Shown: piece after piece, positions 17,032 through 26,590 of the stretch
How positions within the stretch are numbered: position 1 is the first letter of the stretch
Layout: every line of letters begins with the position of its first letter
Origin: Clostridia bacterium
GTDB lineage: Bacteria; Bacillota; Clostridia; Christensenellales; Aristaeellaceae
Assembly: GCA_017470145.1 (NCBI GenBank)
Contig: JAFUFB010000002.1
Location: 1 to 64,000, forward strand
Direction: 5' to 3'
Length of the DNA stretch: 64,000 nt
Notes under the pieces: generated by a model
What the model saw: only the letters and a program-made list of their open reading frames with translations
The model's database searches: none
What the model was told of the DNA's origin: nothing
Translations under genes and position numbers: made by a program

Positions 17032-19392
17032 TTACTTATGCCCGTTGGGGGCGTTGTCGATGGCATACTGGATGGCTTCCGTGTGCAGGCTATCCACCTT
17101 CTTGCTGCGGTGGGTCCAGCTGTTGGTGAAGTGCAGACAAACCTGACCCTTCATGTCGTTGGTGGCGATGGTGTCGCCTTCGGGATAGTTATGCGGGACG
17201 CCATACAGGGAGCAGGCGAAGGTCCGGTTGCCGATGGTGACCAGGGAGGGCCGACGCTGATACAGGTTCTTGTTGGCGATCTCCTGGGCGGTGGTGACGC
17301 CATAGGCTTTGCACAGCCGGGCTGTGTCCGCTGCCGTCAGGGGCTCGCAGTCCACGTGGTAACCGCCGCTCCAGCGGTGGGCCCACCAGACGATGCCGGT
17401 CTTTACGTCATAGACCTTGTAGTTGGCGCCCTTGGCCCACATCTCGTTGATGCCGCCGGTCCACCAGTCGATCTTTTCCGCCGGATAGATGGTCATGGTC
17501 AGATTGCTGGAATCCGCCGCACCCATGGGCACGGTGCCATACAGGGCGTGCTGGGTCGCCGCGCCGGCGATGCCATCCACGCTGAGCCCAGCGGCCCGCT
17601 GGAAGGCTCGAACCGCCTTTTCCACGGCGGAGGTGTATTTACTGGTAACGGTGCCGGTGAAATATCCCCGATCCTTCAGGGCCTGTACCAGCTCCGTGAC
17701 TGCGGTGCCGGTGGAGCCCAGCTTCAGGGTGGTGTAGGTCGCCTCCGTCTGGGAGGTGGTGGCGGTCACTACGGCGCCGGTGGGTGCTTCCGTGGGTTCC
17801 GGCGTGGGGGTGGAGGATCCATCAGCATTGACGATGGTCACATAGCTGCCATGCACATAGCCATAGCCCAAGTTCGAGGTATAAACCCGATACCAGGTGA
17901 CGCCGTTGACCGTGGTGGGATCTCCATAATAAGCCAGCACGGTTCCCTTCGTGGAGATGCGGCCCAGGAGGGAGGTGTAGCCCGCCTTGATCCGCAGATT
18001 GACATCGGAGGAGGTGGTCTTCACATATCCGGTGGCGTTGCTGTCCGCGACGGCTGCCGGGGCCTGGGTGGCGTTGGCATCCGTCGGGGAATCGCTGCTG
18101 GTGTTATCGCTGGTGTTCTCGGTAGTGGAGGTGACCTTCACCACGTCGCTGCGCAGATAGCCGCGATTGCCGTCCGCGTCCACATAATACCAGGTGTAGC
18201 CGCTCTTTTGTACTGGGGATAGCAGATAGGGCAGAGTTACATTCTTGGCGATTTGCTTAATAGTGGTTCCCGCCGGGGTGGCCCGCAGATTGCATCCGCT
18301 CTTGGTGGTGGTCACATAGCCCAGAATGCTGGTCGTGACCGGGGCGGTGGTGGTGGTGGGCTCAGCGGTGATGATGGGGGCCGCTGTGGGGGTGGGGGTA
18401 GCAGAGACGGAAACGGAAGAGGAGCTTACCAGCTTCACGCAGTCATTCCGCACATAATAGGTCCGCCCATCCTTTTCCACGGGATACCAGGTGTATCCGG
18501 CGGCGTTGGTGGCAGCCCCAGCAAGCGGCAATATGGAACCCATGCCCTCCCAGTCGTTCTCCCGGTTATAGGTTCCGTTGGGAGAGGTCCGCAGATGGGC
18601 GGAGGTCAGGATCAGCTGCACGGCGTTGTAACCCGTGGTGCTGGGCGGCGCGGCCGTGGGGGTGGGGGTGGCGGTAGGACTGATGGTCACCGCGGCGGCG
18701 GCGTTGCCGGAAAGAATCCGGACAAACTCGCTGTTCACGTAGCCCTTCAGCCCTGCGTAGCTGACGCCGTACCAGTAATCATCGCCAATGCCGTCGGGCA
18801 CGGAGGTAATGTTCACCACGGTCCCCCGGTCCAGCTTCATCATGCTGCGATATTTCTTGCCAGGCCCCTCCCGGAAATTGGTGCCGCCGCTGGAGATGGA
18901 ACCGGTGGTTCCGCTGACGGTGGTGGAGGAAGAGTTGGAAGCGGCAGAATCGGAGGTGGCCGTAGTGGTGGTGACGGTGGTGGTCGTGGTGGCGCCCGTG
19001 TTATTGGACACGGTGGCCGTAACCGCCTTTCCCGCCAGATAATCAGCCGTTTCCTGCTCCGTCAGGGGGCGGAAATATTGATCCGTAATGTAGCCCCAAT
19101 AGGTCCGGGCGGTGGAAGGATCCGTGGCCTCCGGATGGGGGGCGATGACCCGATACCAATGGTTGCCGCCGGCGTTGGTTTCGCTGTGAATTTCACAGAC
19201 CCAGCCTACGGGCAGCACAAACCAGTAGGCGGAACTGGTGGAAGCCTCCCGGCGGAGGCGAACGCTTCCGTTAATCACCATCCCGTAGCTTTCCGCCTTA
19301 GCGGAGGACAAAAAGACCCCACCGGGAATCAGAGAGACCCCCAGGCACAGGGCCAGGAACAGCGATAAAACTCGGCTGCGCTTTCTCGTCAT
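17032..19392 (-). CDS. Secreted multi-SH3, peptidoglycan-binding protein
   Basis: A 786-residue exported cell-wall protein. Signal peptide at 1-32 (LSLFLALCLGVSLIPGGVFLSSAKA). Five bacterial SH3-like units follow, recognised by the pattern '(V)NLR..A/G..G.....l..G' and ending in GYV/GYI: near 40-110, 168-228, 255-325, 352-412 and 452-520. They are joined by Thr/Pro/Ser-rich linkers (TISPTATPTPT, STPTPEPTEAPT). A PG_binding_1 unit (LKLGSTGTAVTELVQALKDRGYF ... GIAGAATQHALYG) lies near 555-615. A 160-residue C-terminal domain with W-rich MWAKGANYKVYDVKTG and CLHFTNSWTH resembles the uncharacterised domain found after PG-binding units in clostridia. No catalytic Cys/His pair was confirmed. Start follows GAGGTGA; strong promoter upstream. 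Confidence 0.82.
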   Translation of the reverse strand: MTRKRSRVLSLFLALCLGVSLIPGGVFLSSAKAESYGMVINGSVRLRREASTSSAYWFVLPVGWVCEIHSETNAGGNHWYRVIAPHPEATDPSTARTYWGYITDQYFRPLTEQETADYLAGKAVTATVSNNTGATTTTTVTTTTATSDSAASNSSSTTVSGTTGSISSGGTNFREGPGKKYRSMMKLDRGTVVNITSVPDGIGDDYWYGVSYAGLKGYVNSEFVRILSGNAAAAVTISPTATPTPTAAPPSTTGYNAVQLILTSAHLRTSPNGTYNRENDWEGMGSILPLAGAATNAAGYTWYPVEKDGRTYYVRNDCVKLVSSSSVSVSATPTPTAAPIITAEPTTTTAPVTTSILGYVTTTKSGCNLRATPAGTTIKQIAKNVTLPYLLSPVQKSGYTWYYVDADGNRGYLRSDVVKVTSTTENTSDNTSSDSPTDANATQAPAAVADSNATGYVKTTSSDVNLRIKAGYTSLLGRISTKGTVLAYYGDPTTVNGVTWYRVYTSNLGYGYVHGSYVTIVNADGSSTPTPEPTEAPTGAVVTATTSQTEATYTTLKLGSTGTAVTELVQALKDRGYFTGTVTSKYTSAVEKAVRAFQRAAGLSVDGIAGAATQHALYGTVPMGAADSSNLTMTIYPAEKIDWWTGGINEMWAKGANYKVYDVKTGIVWWAHRWSGGYHVDCEPLTAADTARLCKAYGVTTAQEIANKNLYQRRPSLVTIGNRTFACSLYGVPHNYPEGDTIATNDMKGQVCLHFTNSWTHRSKKVDSLHTEAIQYAIDNAPNGHK

Positions 19393-19429
19393 AGTGAATC
19401 ACCTCGATAAAATAGCATTTCACAAACTC

Positions 19430-19458
19430 ATTTTATTTCAAAATTATTACGATGTCAA
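19430..19458 (-). promoter_or_regulatory. Promoter of the SH3 gene
   Basis: On the minus strand TTGACA (19458-19453), a 17-bp spacer and TAAAAT (19435-19430): near-consensus. Confidence 0.75.
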
Positions 19459-19504
19459 GATTTCTTTTTAAGAATTTATGTCAAAATTATGCAAAAGTTC
19501 AATC

Positions 19505-19533
19505 TTTACACCACCCCTGTTTTTTGCTATACT
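19505..19533 (+). promoter_or_regulatory. Promoter of leuS
   Basis: TTTACA (19505-19510), a 17-bp spacer and TATACT (19528-19533), 36 bp before the start codon. The short leader leaves no room for a T-box. Confidence 0.7.
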
Positions 19534-19568
19534 TCTTTCTGTTTCAAGGAACAGGAGGTTTTTTTGTC

Positions 19569-21986
19569 ATGCCTGAAATTCCAGCGTATAACCCGAAAGC
19601 CATTGAGCCCAAGTGGCAAAAAATTTGGGCGGAGACCCATGCCTTCGAGGCAGAAAGCAGCCACGAGAAGCCGAAGTTCTACGGCCTGATCGAGTTCCCG
19701 TATCCCTCTGGCCATGGGCTGCATGTGGGCCATCCCCGGTCCAACACGGCCATGGATATCATTGCCCGGAAGCGCCGCATGCAGGGATACAACGTGCTCT
19801 TCCCCATTGGGTGGGACGCCTTTGGCCTGCCGACGGAGAATTATGCCATTAAGAATCATATTCATCCCGCCATCGTGACCAAGGAGAATATCGACCATTT
19901 CCGCAGCCAGCTGCAGATGCTGGGCTTCTCCTTCGACTACAGCCGCGAGGTGGACACCACCGATCCGGATTATTTCAAGTGGACCCAGTGGATCTTCCTG
20001 AAGATGTTCGAGCATGGGTTGGTTTTCCGGGATAAGACGCTGGTGAACTATTGCCCTCACTGCAAGGTGGTTCTGTCCAATGAGGACAGCCAGGGCGGCA
20101 AGTGCGATATCTGCCATAACGATGTGGTGCAGCTGCCGAAGGATGTATGGTATCTGCGGATTACGGCCTACGCCGATAAGCTGCTGGAAGGGCTGAAGTC
20201 CGTGGATTATCCGGAGAACATCGCCCAGCAGCAGGTGAACTGGATCGGAAAATCCACCGGTGCCTTTGTCCGCTTCCCCTTTCAGGGCGTGGAGGAGACC
20301 ATCGAGATCTACACCACCCGGCCGGATACCCTCTTCGGCGTGACCTTTATGGTCATGGCGCCGGAGCATCCCCTGATCGATAAGTACGCCTCCCGCATCA
20401 GCAACATGGAAGCTATCCAGGCCTATCGGGAGGAATGCGCCAAGAAGACGGAATTCGAGCGGACCCAGCTGGCCAAGGACAAGACGGGCCTGAAGATCGA
20501 GGGCCTGGAGGCCATCAACCCCATTACGGGTAAGGTGGTGCCGATTTACATTTCCGATTATGTTATGATGGGATACGGCACCGGCGCCATCATGGCCGTG
20601 CCCGCCCATGACCAACGGGACTGGGAATTCGCGAAGAAATTCGGCATCGATATCGTCGAGGTGATCCAGGGCGGGGATATTTCCCAGGAAGCCTACACCG
20701 GCGATGGCGTGATGGTGAATTCTGATTTCCTGAATGGCTACACTAATAAGAAGGATTCCATCGCTCGCATGCTGCAGGAGATTGAAAAGCGGGGCGTGGG
20801 CCGGCCCGGCGTGCAGTATAAGATGAAGGATTGGGCCTTCAACCGCCAGCGCTATTGGGGCGAGCCCATCCCGCTGGTGCATTGCCCGAAGTGCGGCGTG
20901 GTGGCGGTGCCCTATGAGGAGCTGCCCCTGCGGTTGCCGGATGTGGAGGATTTTGAGCCGGGCACCGATGGCAAGAGCCCCCTGGCCCGGATCGAAAGCT
21001 TTGTGAACTGCAAGTGCCCCAAATGCGGCGGCGACGCCCAGCGGGAGACGGATACCATGCCCCAGTGGGCGGGGTCTTCTTGGTACTTCCTGCGGTACTG
21101 CGATCCCCACAACGCCCAGGCCTACGCGGACCGGAAGGAATTGGATTACTGGATGCCCGTGGATTGGTACAATGGCGGCATGGAGCATGTGACTCGCCAT
21201 CTGCTGTATTCCCGCTTCTGGCATCAGTTCCTGTATGATATTGGCGAAGTGGGCTGCCCGGAACCCTATGCCAAGCGCACAGCCCAGGGCTTGATTCTGG
21301 GGGGCGACGGCGAAAAGATGTCCAAGAGCCGGGGCAATGTGGTGAACCCGGAGGAAGTGGTGGATGAAATCGGCGCGGATGCCTTCCGCTGCTATGAGAT
21401 GTTCATGGGCGCCTTTGATCAGGCGATTCCGTGGTCCACCAACGGCGCTAAGGGCTGCAAGAAGTTCCTGGACCGGGTATGGCGGCTGCAGGAAAAGGTG
21501 GTCGAGGGGGACGCGTACTCCCCGGCGCTGAATGCCTCCGTGCATGAGACGGTGAAGAAGGTTTCCGAGGATATCGAGCGGATGAAGTTCAACACCGCCA
21601 TCGCTGCCATGATGAGCCTGGTGAACGAGATGATCGCGCAGCCCAGCATCACCAAGGCGGAGCTGGAAACCCTGCTCAAGATTCTCTCTCCGGTGGCGCC
21701 CCATGTCTGCGAGGAGATGTGGCAGAACCTGGGCCATGCCGAGCCTATCCATCATCAGCCCTGGCCCGTCTGGGATGAGGAGGCGCTGCAGAAGAGCGAG
21801 GTGGAGATCGCGGTGCAGATCAATGGCAAGGTTCGCGGACGGATTCATATTCCCGCGGATCTGACCCGGGAATCCGCCGAGAAGGAGCTGCCGGAGAATC
21901 CGGAGGTCCAGAAGCTGACCACCGGCAAGCAGATTGTGAAGGTGGTCTTTGTACCTGGTCGGCTGCTGAATATCGTGGTGAAATAA
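19569..21986 (+). CDS. leuS: Leucyl-tRNA synthetase
   Basis: An 805-residue class I aminoacyl-tRNA synthetase that charges tRNA-Leu. The HIGH-like HVGH motif is in YPSGHGLHVGHPRSN (about 42-56), KMSKS is intact in EKMSKSRGNVV, the CP1 editing domain is present with TTRPDTLFGVTFM and GYGTGAIMAVPAHDQRDWEFA (editing Asp), and the zinc/Cys-bearing segment NYCPHCKVVLSNE is visible. A C-terminal KVRGRIHIP domain completes the bacterial form. ATG 19569 is chosen because of AACAGGAGG upstream; the frame runs open further 5' without a Shine-Dalgarno. It is a single-gene unit, and its length is normal for bacteria. Confidence 0.97.
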   Translation: MPEIPAYNPKAIEPKWQKIWAETHAFEAESSHEKPKFYGLIEFPYPSGHGLHVGHPRSNTAMDIIARKRRMQGYNVLFPIGWDAFGLPTENYAIKNHIHPAIVTKENIDHFRSQLQMLGFSFDYSREVDTTDPDYFKWTQWIFLKMFEHGLVFRDKTLVNYCPHCKVVLSNEDSQGGKCDICHNDVVQLPKDVWYLRITAYADKLLEGLKSVDYPENIAQQQVNWIGKSTGAFVRFPFQGVEETIEIYTTRPDTLFGVTFMVMAPEHPLIDKYASRISNMEAIQAYREECAKKTEFERTQLAKDKTGLKIEGLEAINPITGKVVPIYISDYVMMGYGTGAIMAVPAHDQRDWEFAKKFGIDIVEVIQGGDISQEAYTGDGVMVNSDFLNGYTNKKDSIARMLQEIEKRGVGRPGVQYKMKDWAFNRQRYWGEPIPLVHCPKCGVVAVPYEELPLRLPDVEDFEPGTDGKSPLARIESFVNCKCPKCGGDAQRETDTMPQWAGSSWYFLRYCDPHNAQAYADRKELDYWMPVDWYNGGMEHVTRHLLYSRFWHQFLYDIGEVGCPEPYAKRTAQGLILGGDGEKMSKSRGNVVNPEEVVDEIGADAFRCYEMFMGAFDQAIPWSTNGAKGCKKFLDRVWRLQEKVVEGDAYSPALNASVHETVKKVSEDIERMKFNTAIAAMMSLVNEMIAQPSITKAELETLLKILSPVAPHVCEEMWQNLGHAEPIHHQPWPVWDEEALQKSEVEIAVQINGKVRGRIHIPADLTRESAEKELPENPEVQKLTTGKQIVKVVFVPGRLLNIVVK

Positions 21987-22001
21987 AGTCCACTGACTGA
22001 A

Positions 22002-22105
22002 GGAACGCGGATGACGCATCCATCAGCGTGAGAGCATTTTGCTGACTTTATAATTATCATAGCGTTCTCTTGCTTCCCCGCTTTGCGGGGGAGCTTTTCT
22101 TAACG
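22002..22105 (-). repeat. MITE-like repeat, copy D
   Basis: The sequence GGAACGCGGATGACGCATCCATCAGCG, then AGCATTTTGCT, TATAATTATCA and the hairpin CTTCCCCGCTTTGCGGGGGAGCTTTTC, matches copy A in the same orientation. It follows the leuS stop and likely terminates leuS. Confidence 0.65.
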
Positions 22106-22203
22106 ACTCTATCATCCGCCCCGGGGGAGAGTGGTTTCGCTGCCAGTGGTGCGAGATTAACAATTTGAGAAGTGTTCAGCGGAAAACGGAGAAAATAAGA
22201 AGC

Positions 22204-22232
22204 TTGACTTTCTTGCGTGTGTGTCTTAGAAT
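22204..22232 (+). promoter_or_regulatory. Promoter of the 22295 small gene
   Basis: TTGACT (22204-22209), a 17-bp spacer and TAGAAT (22227-22232), 62 bp before the start codon. Confidence 0.65.
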
Positions 22233-22294
22233 GCTTTTGAACAACAAGGACGTGATTTTATTAGTTCTGATGCAACCATAGAGGAGAAAGGGAC

Positions 22295-22462
22295 ATGGCG
22301 ATTATGACGCAAGAGTACAAGAAGCCGAGCATGACCAACATGCCAGCGGATGTTGGGAATGTGATTTTTGCGCAAATATTGAGTACGCCAGTTCCTGACG
22401 ACGAATTGCTTGAGCAGCGGGTGAGAGAATTCGAGAAAAAAGTGAAGGAAGCGAGGGAATAG
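22295..22462 (+). CDS. Small protein, 55 residues, unknown
   Basis: Not a known family to me. It has a good promoter, an AGAGGAGAAAGGGAC Shine-Dalgarno and an ATG. The chain starts MAIMTQEYKKPSMTNMP, has VIFAQILSTPVPDDE in the middle and ends in a charged helix, LEQRVREFEKKVKEARE. The properties fit a small cytosolic protein or the remnant of a larger gene. It stands at the border of the AT-rich block, followed by a second tiny ORF in another frame. Confidence 0.5.
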   Translation: MAIMTQEYKKPSMTNMPADVGNVIFAQILSTPVPDDELLEQRVREFEKKVKEARE

Positions 22463-22491
22463 ACCTGAGGGCTGGAGAAGTGTGTAGGACA

Positions 22492-22671
22492 ATGGATGAA
22501 ATTCGTAAGGACGATCAGAAGCGAAATGATATGAAAAAAGATGTTCTGCATATCAGAGATATGGTAGCGGGACTTGGAATTACGGTTGAGAAGGCAATGG
22601 ATGTTATCCATATCCCTGTGGAACTGCGAAACGATGTTGCACAACTGGTACAGTCAAATTACTATCGGTGA
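22492..22671 (+). CDS. Small ORF, possible tail of an Rpn-type nuclease
   Basis: A 59-residue ORF (GTG at 22480 is an alternative start). The sequence MDEIRKDDQKRND followed by GITVEKAMDVIHIP resembles the charged helical tail and the 'G-(hydrophobic)-VEEAM' end seen in Rpn/PD-(D/E)XK-family proteins, which are common in these bacteria. The nuclease core is absent, so it may be a decayed fragment or a free-standing short protein. The Shine-Dalgarno is poor. Confidence in function is low. Confidence 0.35.
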   Translation: MDEIRKDDQKRNDMKKDVLHIRDMVAGLGITVEKAMDVIHIPVELRNDVAQLVQSNYYR

Positions 22672-22687
22672 TAATAGGCTGTTGCAA

Positions 22688-22717
22688 ATAAAAGGCTCCT
22701 CCCTTTTGGGAGGAGCC
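22688..22717 (-). terminator. Terminator of the opp operon
   Basis: GGCTCCTCCC (22694-22703) pairs perfectly with GGGAGGAGCC (22708-22717) around TTTT; on the minus strand a TTTTATTT tract follows. It lies just past the oppA stop and may also stop the small-ORF transcript. Confidence 0.85.
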
Positions 22718-22752
22718 AAGCTATTTATCTCAGGGTTAAGAACTGAGACAAA

Positions 22753-24522
22753 TTAATCTACATCAGCATAGGTCCAGATTACGTCACCGGTGGCCAGACG
22801 AATCACGTCATGGACAGCAGGCTTCAGCATCTGAGCGGTGGTGTAGTAGTACAGCGGGTTCACGCTGCCGGTCGCCATCAGAATCTTCTCAGCGTCAGCA
22901 GACAGCTTTGCACGCTCTTCAGGGTTGGTGGAGGCCTTGACAGCATCTACGATCGCATCATAGGCTTCAGCCCAGGTCTGGTTGCCATCGGTTCCCCAAT
23001 AGGCACCGATACCAGCATCTGCGGTTACTTCACTGTTACGGGTGTAATCGCCGATTTCACGACCCAGACGCGGATAGTTGTTGCCACTGGCGGAAATGAA
23101 AATCTCCAGGAAGTTGACAACATCGTTAAAGTCCGCGATCCAGCCCATACGAGCGGCTTCGGCGTCACCAGCCTTCAGCTTAGACTGCAGGGTGGCCCAA
23201 GCTTCCTGGTTAACAGTGCCGGTAATACCAAACTGATTCCAAGTCTCCTGAATATACTGGATGATCAGGGCGTTATTGCCACTGTTATTGAAAGCAAATT
23301 CGATGGAGGGGAAGTCGGTGAAAGTGATATCGCCAGCTTCGATGCTTCCGGTGTAGGGATAGCCCAAATCAACCAGGGTCTGCAGAGCTTCCACCTGGTC
23401 AATCGTCAGATCAGGGTTCACGTCGGAAAATTCATTGGTGTTGGTATACCAAGTACCATAGTATTCCACTTCGCGAACATCGCTGTTCAGACCATCGGCC
23501 AGCCCCTTGGGGAAGAAGCCAGTGGCAGCAACTTCACCACCCTTGGTGATGTAGTTCACTACTTCATAGCGATTGATCAGCTGGCCCAGAGCGAAGCGAG
23601 CCTTGCTCTGCTCCTGTACGGTCAGCTGCTTGGAGGCGGGGCTCAGATCCTTATAAACGTTAAAGAGAATGTAGTAGGTTCCCTGGGTCGGATAGAACTC
23701 CAGTTCGCCAGGATAGGTCGCATTCAGACGATCAAACTCGGTAGAGGAGATGGACTGAATGTACTGCACTGTATCGTTTTCATAGGCAGTCAGGATAGCA
23801 GTGTTGTCCTCGGACAGGTAGAAGTTCAGACCAGCCAGTTTCACGGCATCCGCATTCCAGTAGTAGGGGTTCTTCTCAAAAGAGATGACATCATCAACCG
23901 CATACTTGGTCATCTTGAACGCGCCCAGGCCAACATACTTTTCGGGGTCGGTGGCCCAGATGCCTTCGTTGTCCGCCAGATCTACCCGCACAGGATAGAA
24001 AGGCACGAAAGCGCACAGATCCAGGAAATAGGCGCAGGGGTTCGGCAGATGAACCACGAAAGTACGAGCGGCATCATCTACATCGATATCCAGGCTGCCA
24101 TCTTCCTTACGATTGATGACATCATACAGGAAGCCATAGTCAGCGCCCAGTTCAGCGGAGGCAGCGCGCTCCCAGGATTCCTTGATCTGGGTAGCGGTAG
24201 CATCAGTGCCATCGGACCACTTCAGGCCTTCCCGCAGCACGAAGCTATAGGTCAAACCATCCTCAGAAACCTCATAGGATTCCGCGATTTCAGGGGCCAT
24301 TACCGGCTCGCCATTTTCGTTGTACTGGAATCCAGTCAGGCCAGCGAAGGCGCTCCGGATAATGTTGGAACCAGCGGAAGCACTATTCAGCGCCGGATCC
24401 ATAGACAGGGGTGTGCCGCCGCCCAGGAACAGGCTGATGACTTTGCCTTCGTCAGCGGAGGCAAAGGACACCATGCCCAGTACCATGGTCAGGGCCAGGA
24501 GAAGAGCAATCAGCTTCTTCAT
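22753..24522 (-). CDS. oppA: Oligopeptide ABC transporter, substrate-binding protein
   Basis: A 589-residue SBP_bac_5-family receptor for peptides. A signal peptide (MKKLIALLLALTMVLGMVSFASA) is followed by the family start LFLGGGTPLSMDPALNS, LREGLKWSDGTDATATQ (typical 'W.DG.p.ta.d' motif), the SFEKNPYYWN loop and a C-terminal YYTTAQMLKPAVHD. No lipobox Cys was seen, as in the lysine receptor, which is unusual for Gram-positives. It is the last gene in the opp set, 56 bp after oppF, with CAAGGAGGATACC as Shine-Dalgarno; being last and well spaced suggests its own extra promoter or processing for higher expression. Ligand is probably oligopeptides; other SBP_bac_5 ligands cannot be excluded. 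Confidence 0.88.
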   Translation of the reverse strand: MKKLIALLLALTMVLGMVSFASADEGKVISLFLGGGTPLSMDPALNSASAGSNIIRSAFAGLTGFQYNENGEPVMAPEIAESYEVSEDGLTYSFVLREGLKWSDGTDATATQIKESWERAASAELGADYGFLYDVINRKEDGSLDIDVDDAARTFVVHLPNPCAYFLDLCAFVPFYPVRVDLADNEGIWATDPEKYVGLGAFKMTKYAVDDVISFEKNPYYWNADAVKLAGLNFYLSEDNTAILTAYENDTVQYIQSISSTEFDRLNATYPGELEFYPTQGTYYILFNVYKDLSPASKQLTVQEQSKARFALGQLINRYEVVNYITKGGEVAATGFFPKGLADGLNSDVREVEYYGTWYTNTNEFSDVNPDLTIDQVEALQTLVDLGYPYTGSIEAGDITFTDFPSIEFAFNNSGNNALIIQYIQETWNQFGITGTVNQEAWATLQSKLKAGDAEAARMGWIADFNDVVNFLEIFISASGNNYPRLGREIGDYTRNSEVTADAGIGAYWGTDGNQTWAEAYDAIVDAVKASTNPEERAKLSADAEKILMATGSVNPLYYYTTAQMLKPAVHDVIRLATGDVIWTYADVD

Positions 24523-24578
24523 AGGGGTATCCTCCTTGAATAAAATATTTGTACTCGCTTTTCAGCGGGATACACGGA

Positions 24579-25568
24579 TTAAATATTGTGGCAGGCTACG
24601 AAATGATCCGGAGAAACCTCTCGCATGGTAGGGCACGTCTCAGCACAGGCAGCAGTTGCGCGACTGCAACGGGTGCGGAATGGACATCCACTGGGCACTT
24701 TTAGAGGACTTGGAACATCGCCTTCCAAAACGATTCGTTGCTGTTTCCGGCTTTCTTTGGGGTCAGGTATAGGAACTGCACTCATCAAAGAAACCGTGTA
24801 GGGATGGAGCGGATGTTTAGTTAGTTCATTAGAGGAGGCCAACTCCATCATATGTCCTAAGTACATAACTGCAATTCGATTAGAAATATGCTTTACCACG
24901 CTGATATCATGAGCAATAAACAGATAAGTAAGGCCCATACGTGCTTGCAGGTCTTCCAGCATATTAATTACCTGCGCCTGAATTGACACATCCAAAGCAG
25001 ATACAGGCTCATCGCAGACGATGAAATCAGGGCGAGAGGCGAGTGCGCGGGCGATACCAATTCTTTGCCTTTGTCCTCCGGAAAACTCATGAGCGTATCG
25101 TGTCGCGTGCTCTGTATTGAGACCTACAGTGCTCATCAGTTCTCGAATTCGATCTTCACGCTCTTTCTTCGTGGAACATAGGTGATGTACGTCAATAGGT
25201 TCTGCAACTATATCGGCTACGGTCATTCGTGGGTTAAGCGAAGAGTAGGGGTCCTGAAAAACCATTTGGGCACGCTTGCGAAAATTCTTCAGGGACTCTT
25301 TGCTTTCAATCTTCTCTCCGTCAAACCAGATTTCTCCATCTGTAGGTTTATATAGACGCAAGAGTGTACGTCCGACGGTTGTTTTACCGCAGCCACTTTC
25401 TCCAACAAGGCCCAAAGTCTCTCCGCGTTTAATTTGGAATGAAACATCATCCACTGCTTTTAACATGGTTGTTTTTAGGAAACCAGTGGATATAGGGAAA
25501 TACTGTTTGAGATGGTTCACCTGAACCAGGTATTCCTGCCTCCCTTGTTGTGCCTGATTCTGTTCCAT
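24579..25568 (-). CDS. oppF: Oligopeptide ABC transporter, ATP-binding protein
   Basis: A 329-residue ATPase. Walker [10 protein letters not shown] (about 55-63), Q-loop [14 protein letters not shown], signature [14 protein letters not shown], Walker [15 protein letters not shown] and switch His in [12 protein letters not shown] are intact. The C-terminal extension with [14 protein letters not shown] (Cys residues) is the oligopeptide-transporter domain that binds an iron-sulfur cluster in some members. The gene starts one base from the oppD stop (overlap), so they are coupled. Together they form the hetero-dimeric motor of the importer. Confidence 0.92.
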   Translation of the reverse strand: MEQNQAQQGRQEYLVQVNHLKQYFPISTGFLKTTMLKAVDDVSFQIKRGETLGLVGESGCGKTTVGRTLLRLYKPTDGEIWFDGEKIESKESLKNFRKRAQMVFQDPYSSLNPRMTVADIVAEPIDVHHLCSTKKEREDRIRELMSTVGLNTEHATRYAHEFSGGQRQRIGIARALASRPDFIVCDEPVSALDVSIQAQVINMLEDLQARMGLTYLFIAHDISVVKHISNRIAVMYLGHMMELASSNELTKHPLHPYTVSLMSAVPIPDPKESRKQQRIVLEGDVPSPLKVPSGCPFRTRCSRATAACAETCPTMREVSPDHFVACHNI

Positions 25569-26575
25569 CAGATTTCCTCCTCCGTAGGACGCTCAGCATA
25601 GCATGCGCCATCTTTAACGTTCATCCAGCAAGCCGACAGATGATCATGTCCGACCCAATACTCTTGTGGCTTCTCTTGTAAACATATCTTCATCGCTCGA
25701 TCGCATCGAGGAGCGAATGGACATCCAGGAGGCATGTGCAAGAGATCTATAGGAGTTCCTGTAATCGGAATTAGGGGAGTCTTTTCGTCATCATTCATGT
25801 CTGGGATGGATCTCATAAGCCCCCGTGTATACTCATGCATCGGATGATAAAAGATTGCATCTGTTGTTCCTCTTTCACATACACCACCTGCGTACATTAC
25901 GATCACTTCATCACAAATGGACGCAATTACACCCATATCATGAGTGATCATGATGATGGCCATCCCTAATTCTTTTTGAAGCTTTAACATTAGCTCCAAT
26001 ATCTGTGCCTGAATAGTTACATCCAAAGCTGTGGTTGGTTCATCTGCAATAAGAACATCTGGCTCACAAGCAAGAGCCATAGCGATCATTACCCGTTGCC
26101 GCATGCCCCCGGAAAGCTCGTAAGCGTATTGATGAATCCGTTTCTCGGGTTCAGAGATGCCAACCAGGCTTAACATTTCAATGGCTCGTGCTTCCGCTTG
26201 CTTTTTATCCCGATTTGTATGCAATAGGATAGCTTCTTCTAATTGGTTTCCAATTGTAAAGGTGGGATTTAAAGACGTCATAGGATCTTGGAAAATGATG
26301 CTGATTTTATTTCCACGGATTTTACGCATCTCTTCTTCTTTTAGTCCTACCAGCTCTTCGCCATGAAGTTTGATGGAACCGGAAACGATTTTCCCAGGAC
26401 TGGTTAAAATCTGCAAAATAGAATACGCAGTAACGGACTTCCCAGAACCGCTTTCTCCAACGATTCCCAATACTTTTCCACGATCCAGAGAAAAGGATAA
26501 ACCATTCACTGCCTTTACTTCACCGGAAGGAGTGAAGAAAGACGTATGCAGATCATTAACTTCGAGCATGCTCAT
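25568..26575 (-). CDS. oppD: Oligopeptide ABC transporter, ATP-binding protein
   Basis: A 335-residue partner ATPase of oppF. Walker [11 protein letters not shown]-loop [14 protein letters not shown], signature [14 protein letters not shown], Walker [15 protein letters not shown] and [12 protein letters not shown] are present, plus the C-terminal [14 protein letters not shown] motif. Start ATG 26575 follows AGGAGGTGAAAAAG. It overlaps oppF by one base and follows oppC by 15 bp. The base composition is more AT-rich than in the flanking housekeeping genes. Confidence 0.92.
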   Translation of the reverse strand: MSMLEVNDLHTSFFTPSGEVKAVNGLSFSLDRGKVLGIVGESGSGKSVTAYSILQILTSPGKIVSGSIKLHGEELVGLKEEEMRKIRGNKISIIFQDPMTSLNPTFTIGNQLEEAILLHTNRDKKQAEARAIEMLSLVGISEPEKRIHQYAYELSGGMRQRVMIAMALACEPDVLIADEPTTALDVTIQAQILELMLKLQKELGMAIIMITHDMGVIASICDEVIVMYAGGVCERGTTDAIFYHPMHEYTRGLMRSIPDMNDDEKTPLIPITGTPIDLLHMPPGCPFAPRCDRAMKICLQEKPQEYWVGHDHLSACWMNVKDGACYAERPTEEEI

Positions 26576-26590
26576 GTCTTTTTCACCTCC

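Noticed and set aside
17032..19368. Plus-strand Gly-rich frames opposite the SH3 protein
   Set aside because: They are complements of Thr/Pro/Ser linker codons; promoter, Shine-Dalgarno and domains support the minus-strand gene.
19393..19568. T-box riboswitch before leuS
   Set aside because: The leader after the promoter is only about 35 bp and has no T-box core sequence.
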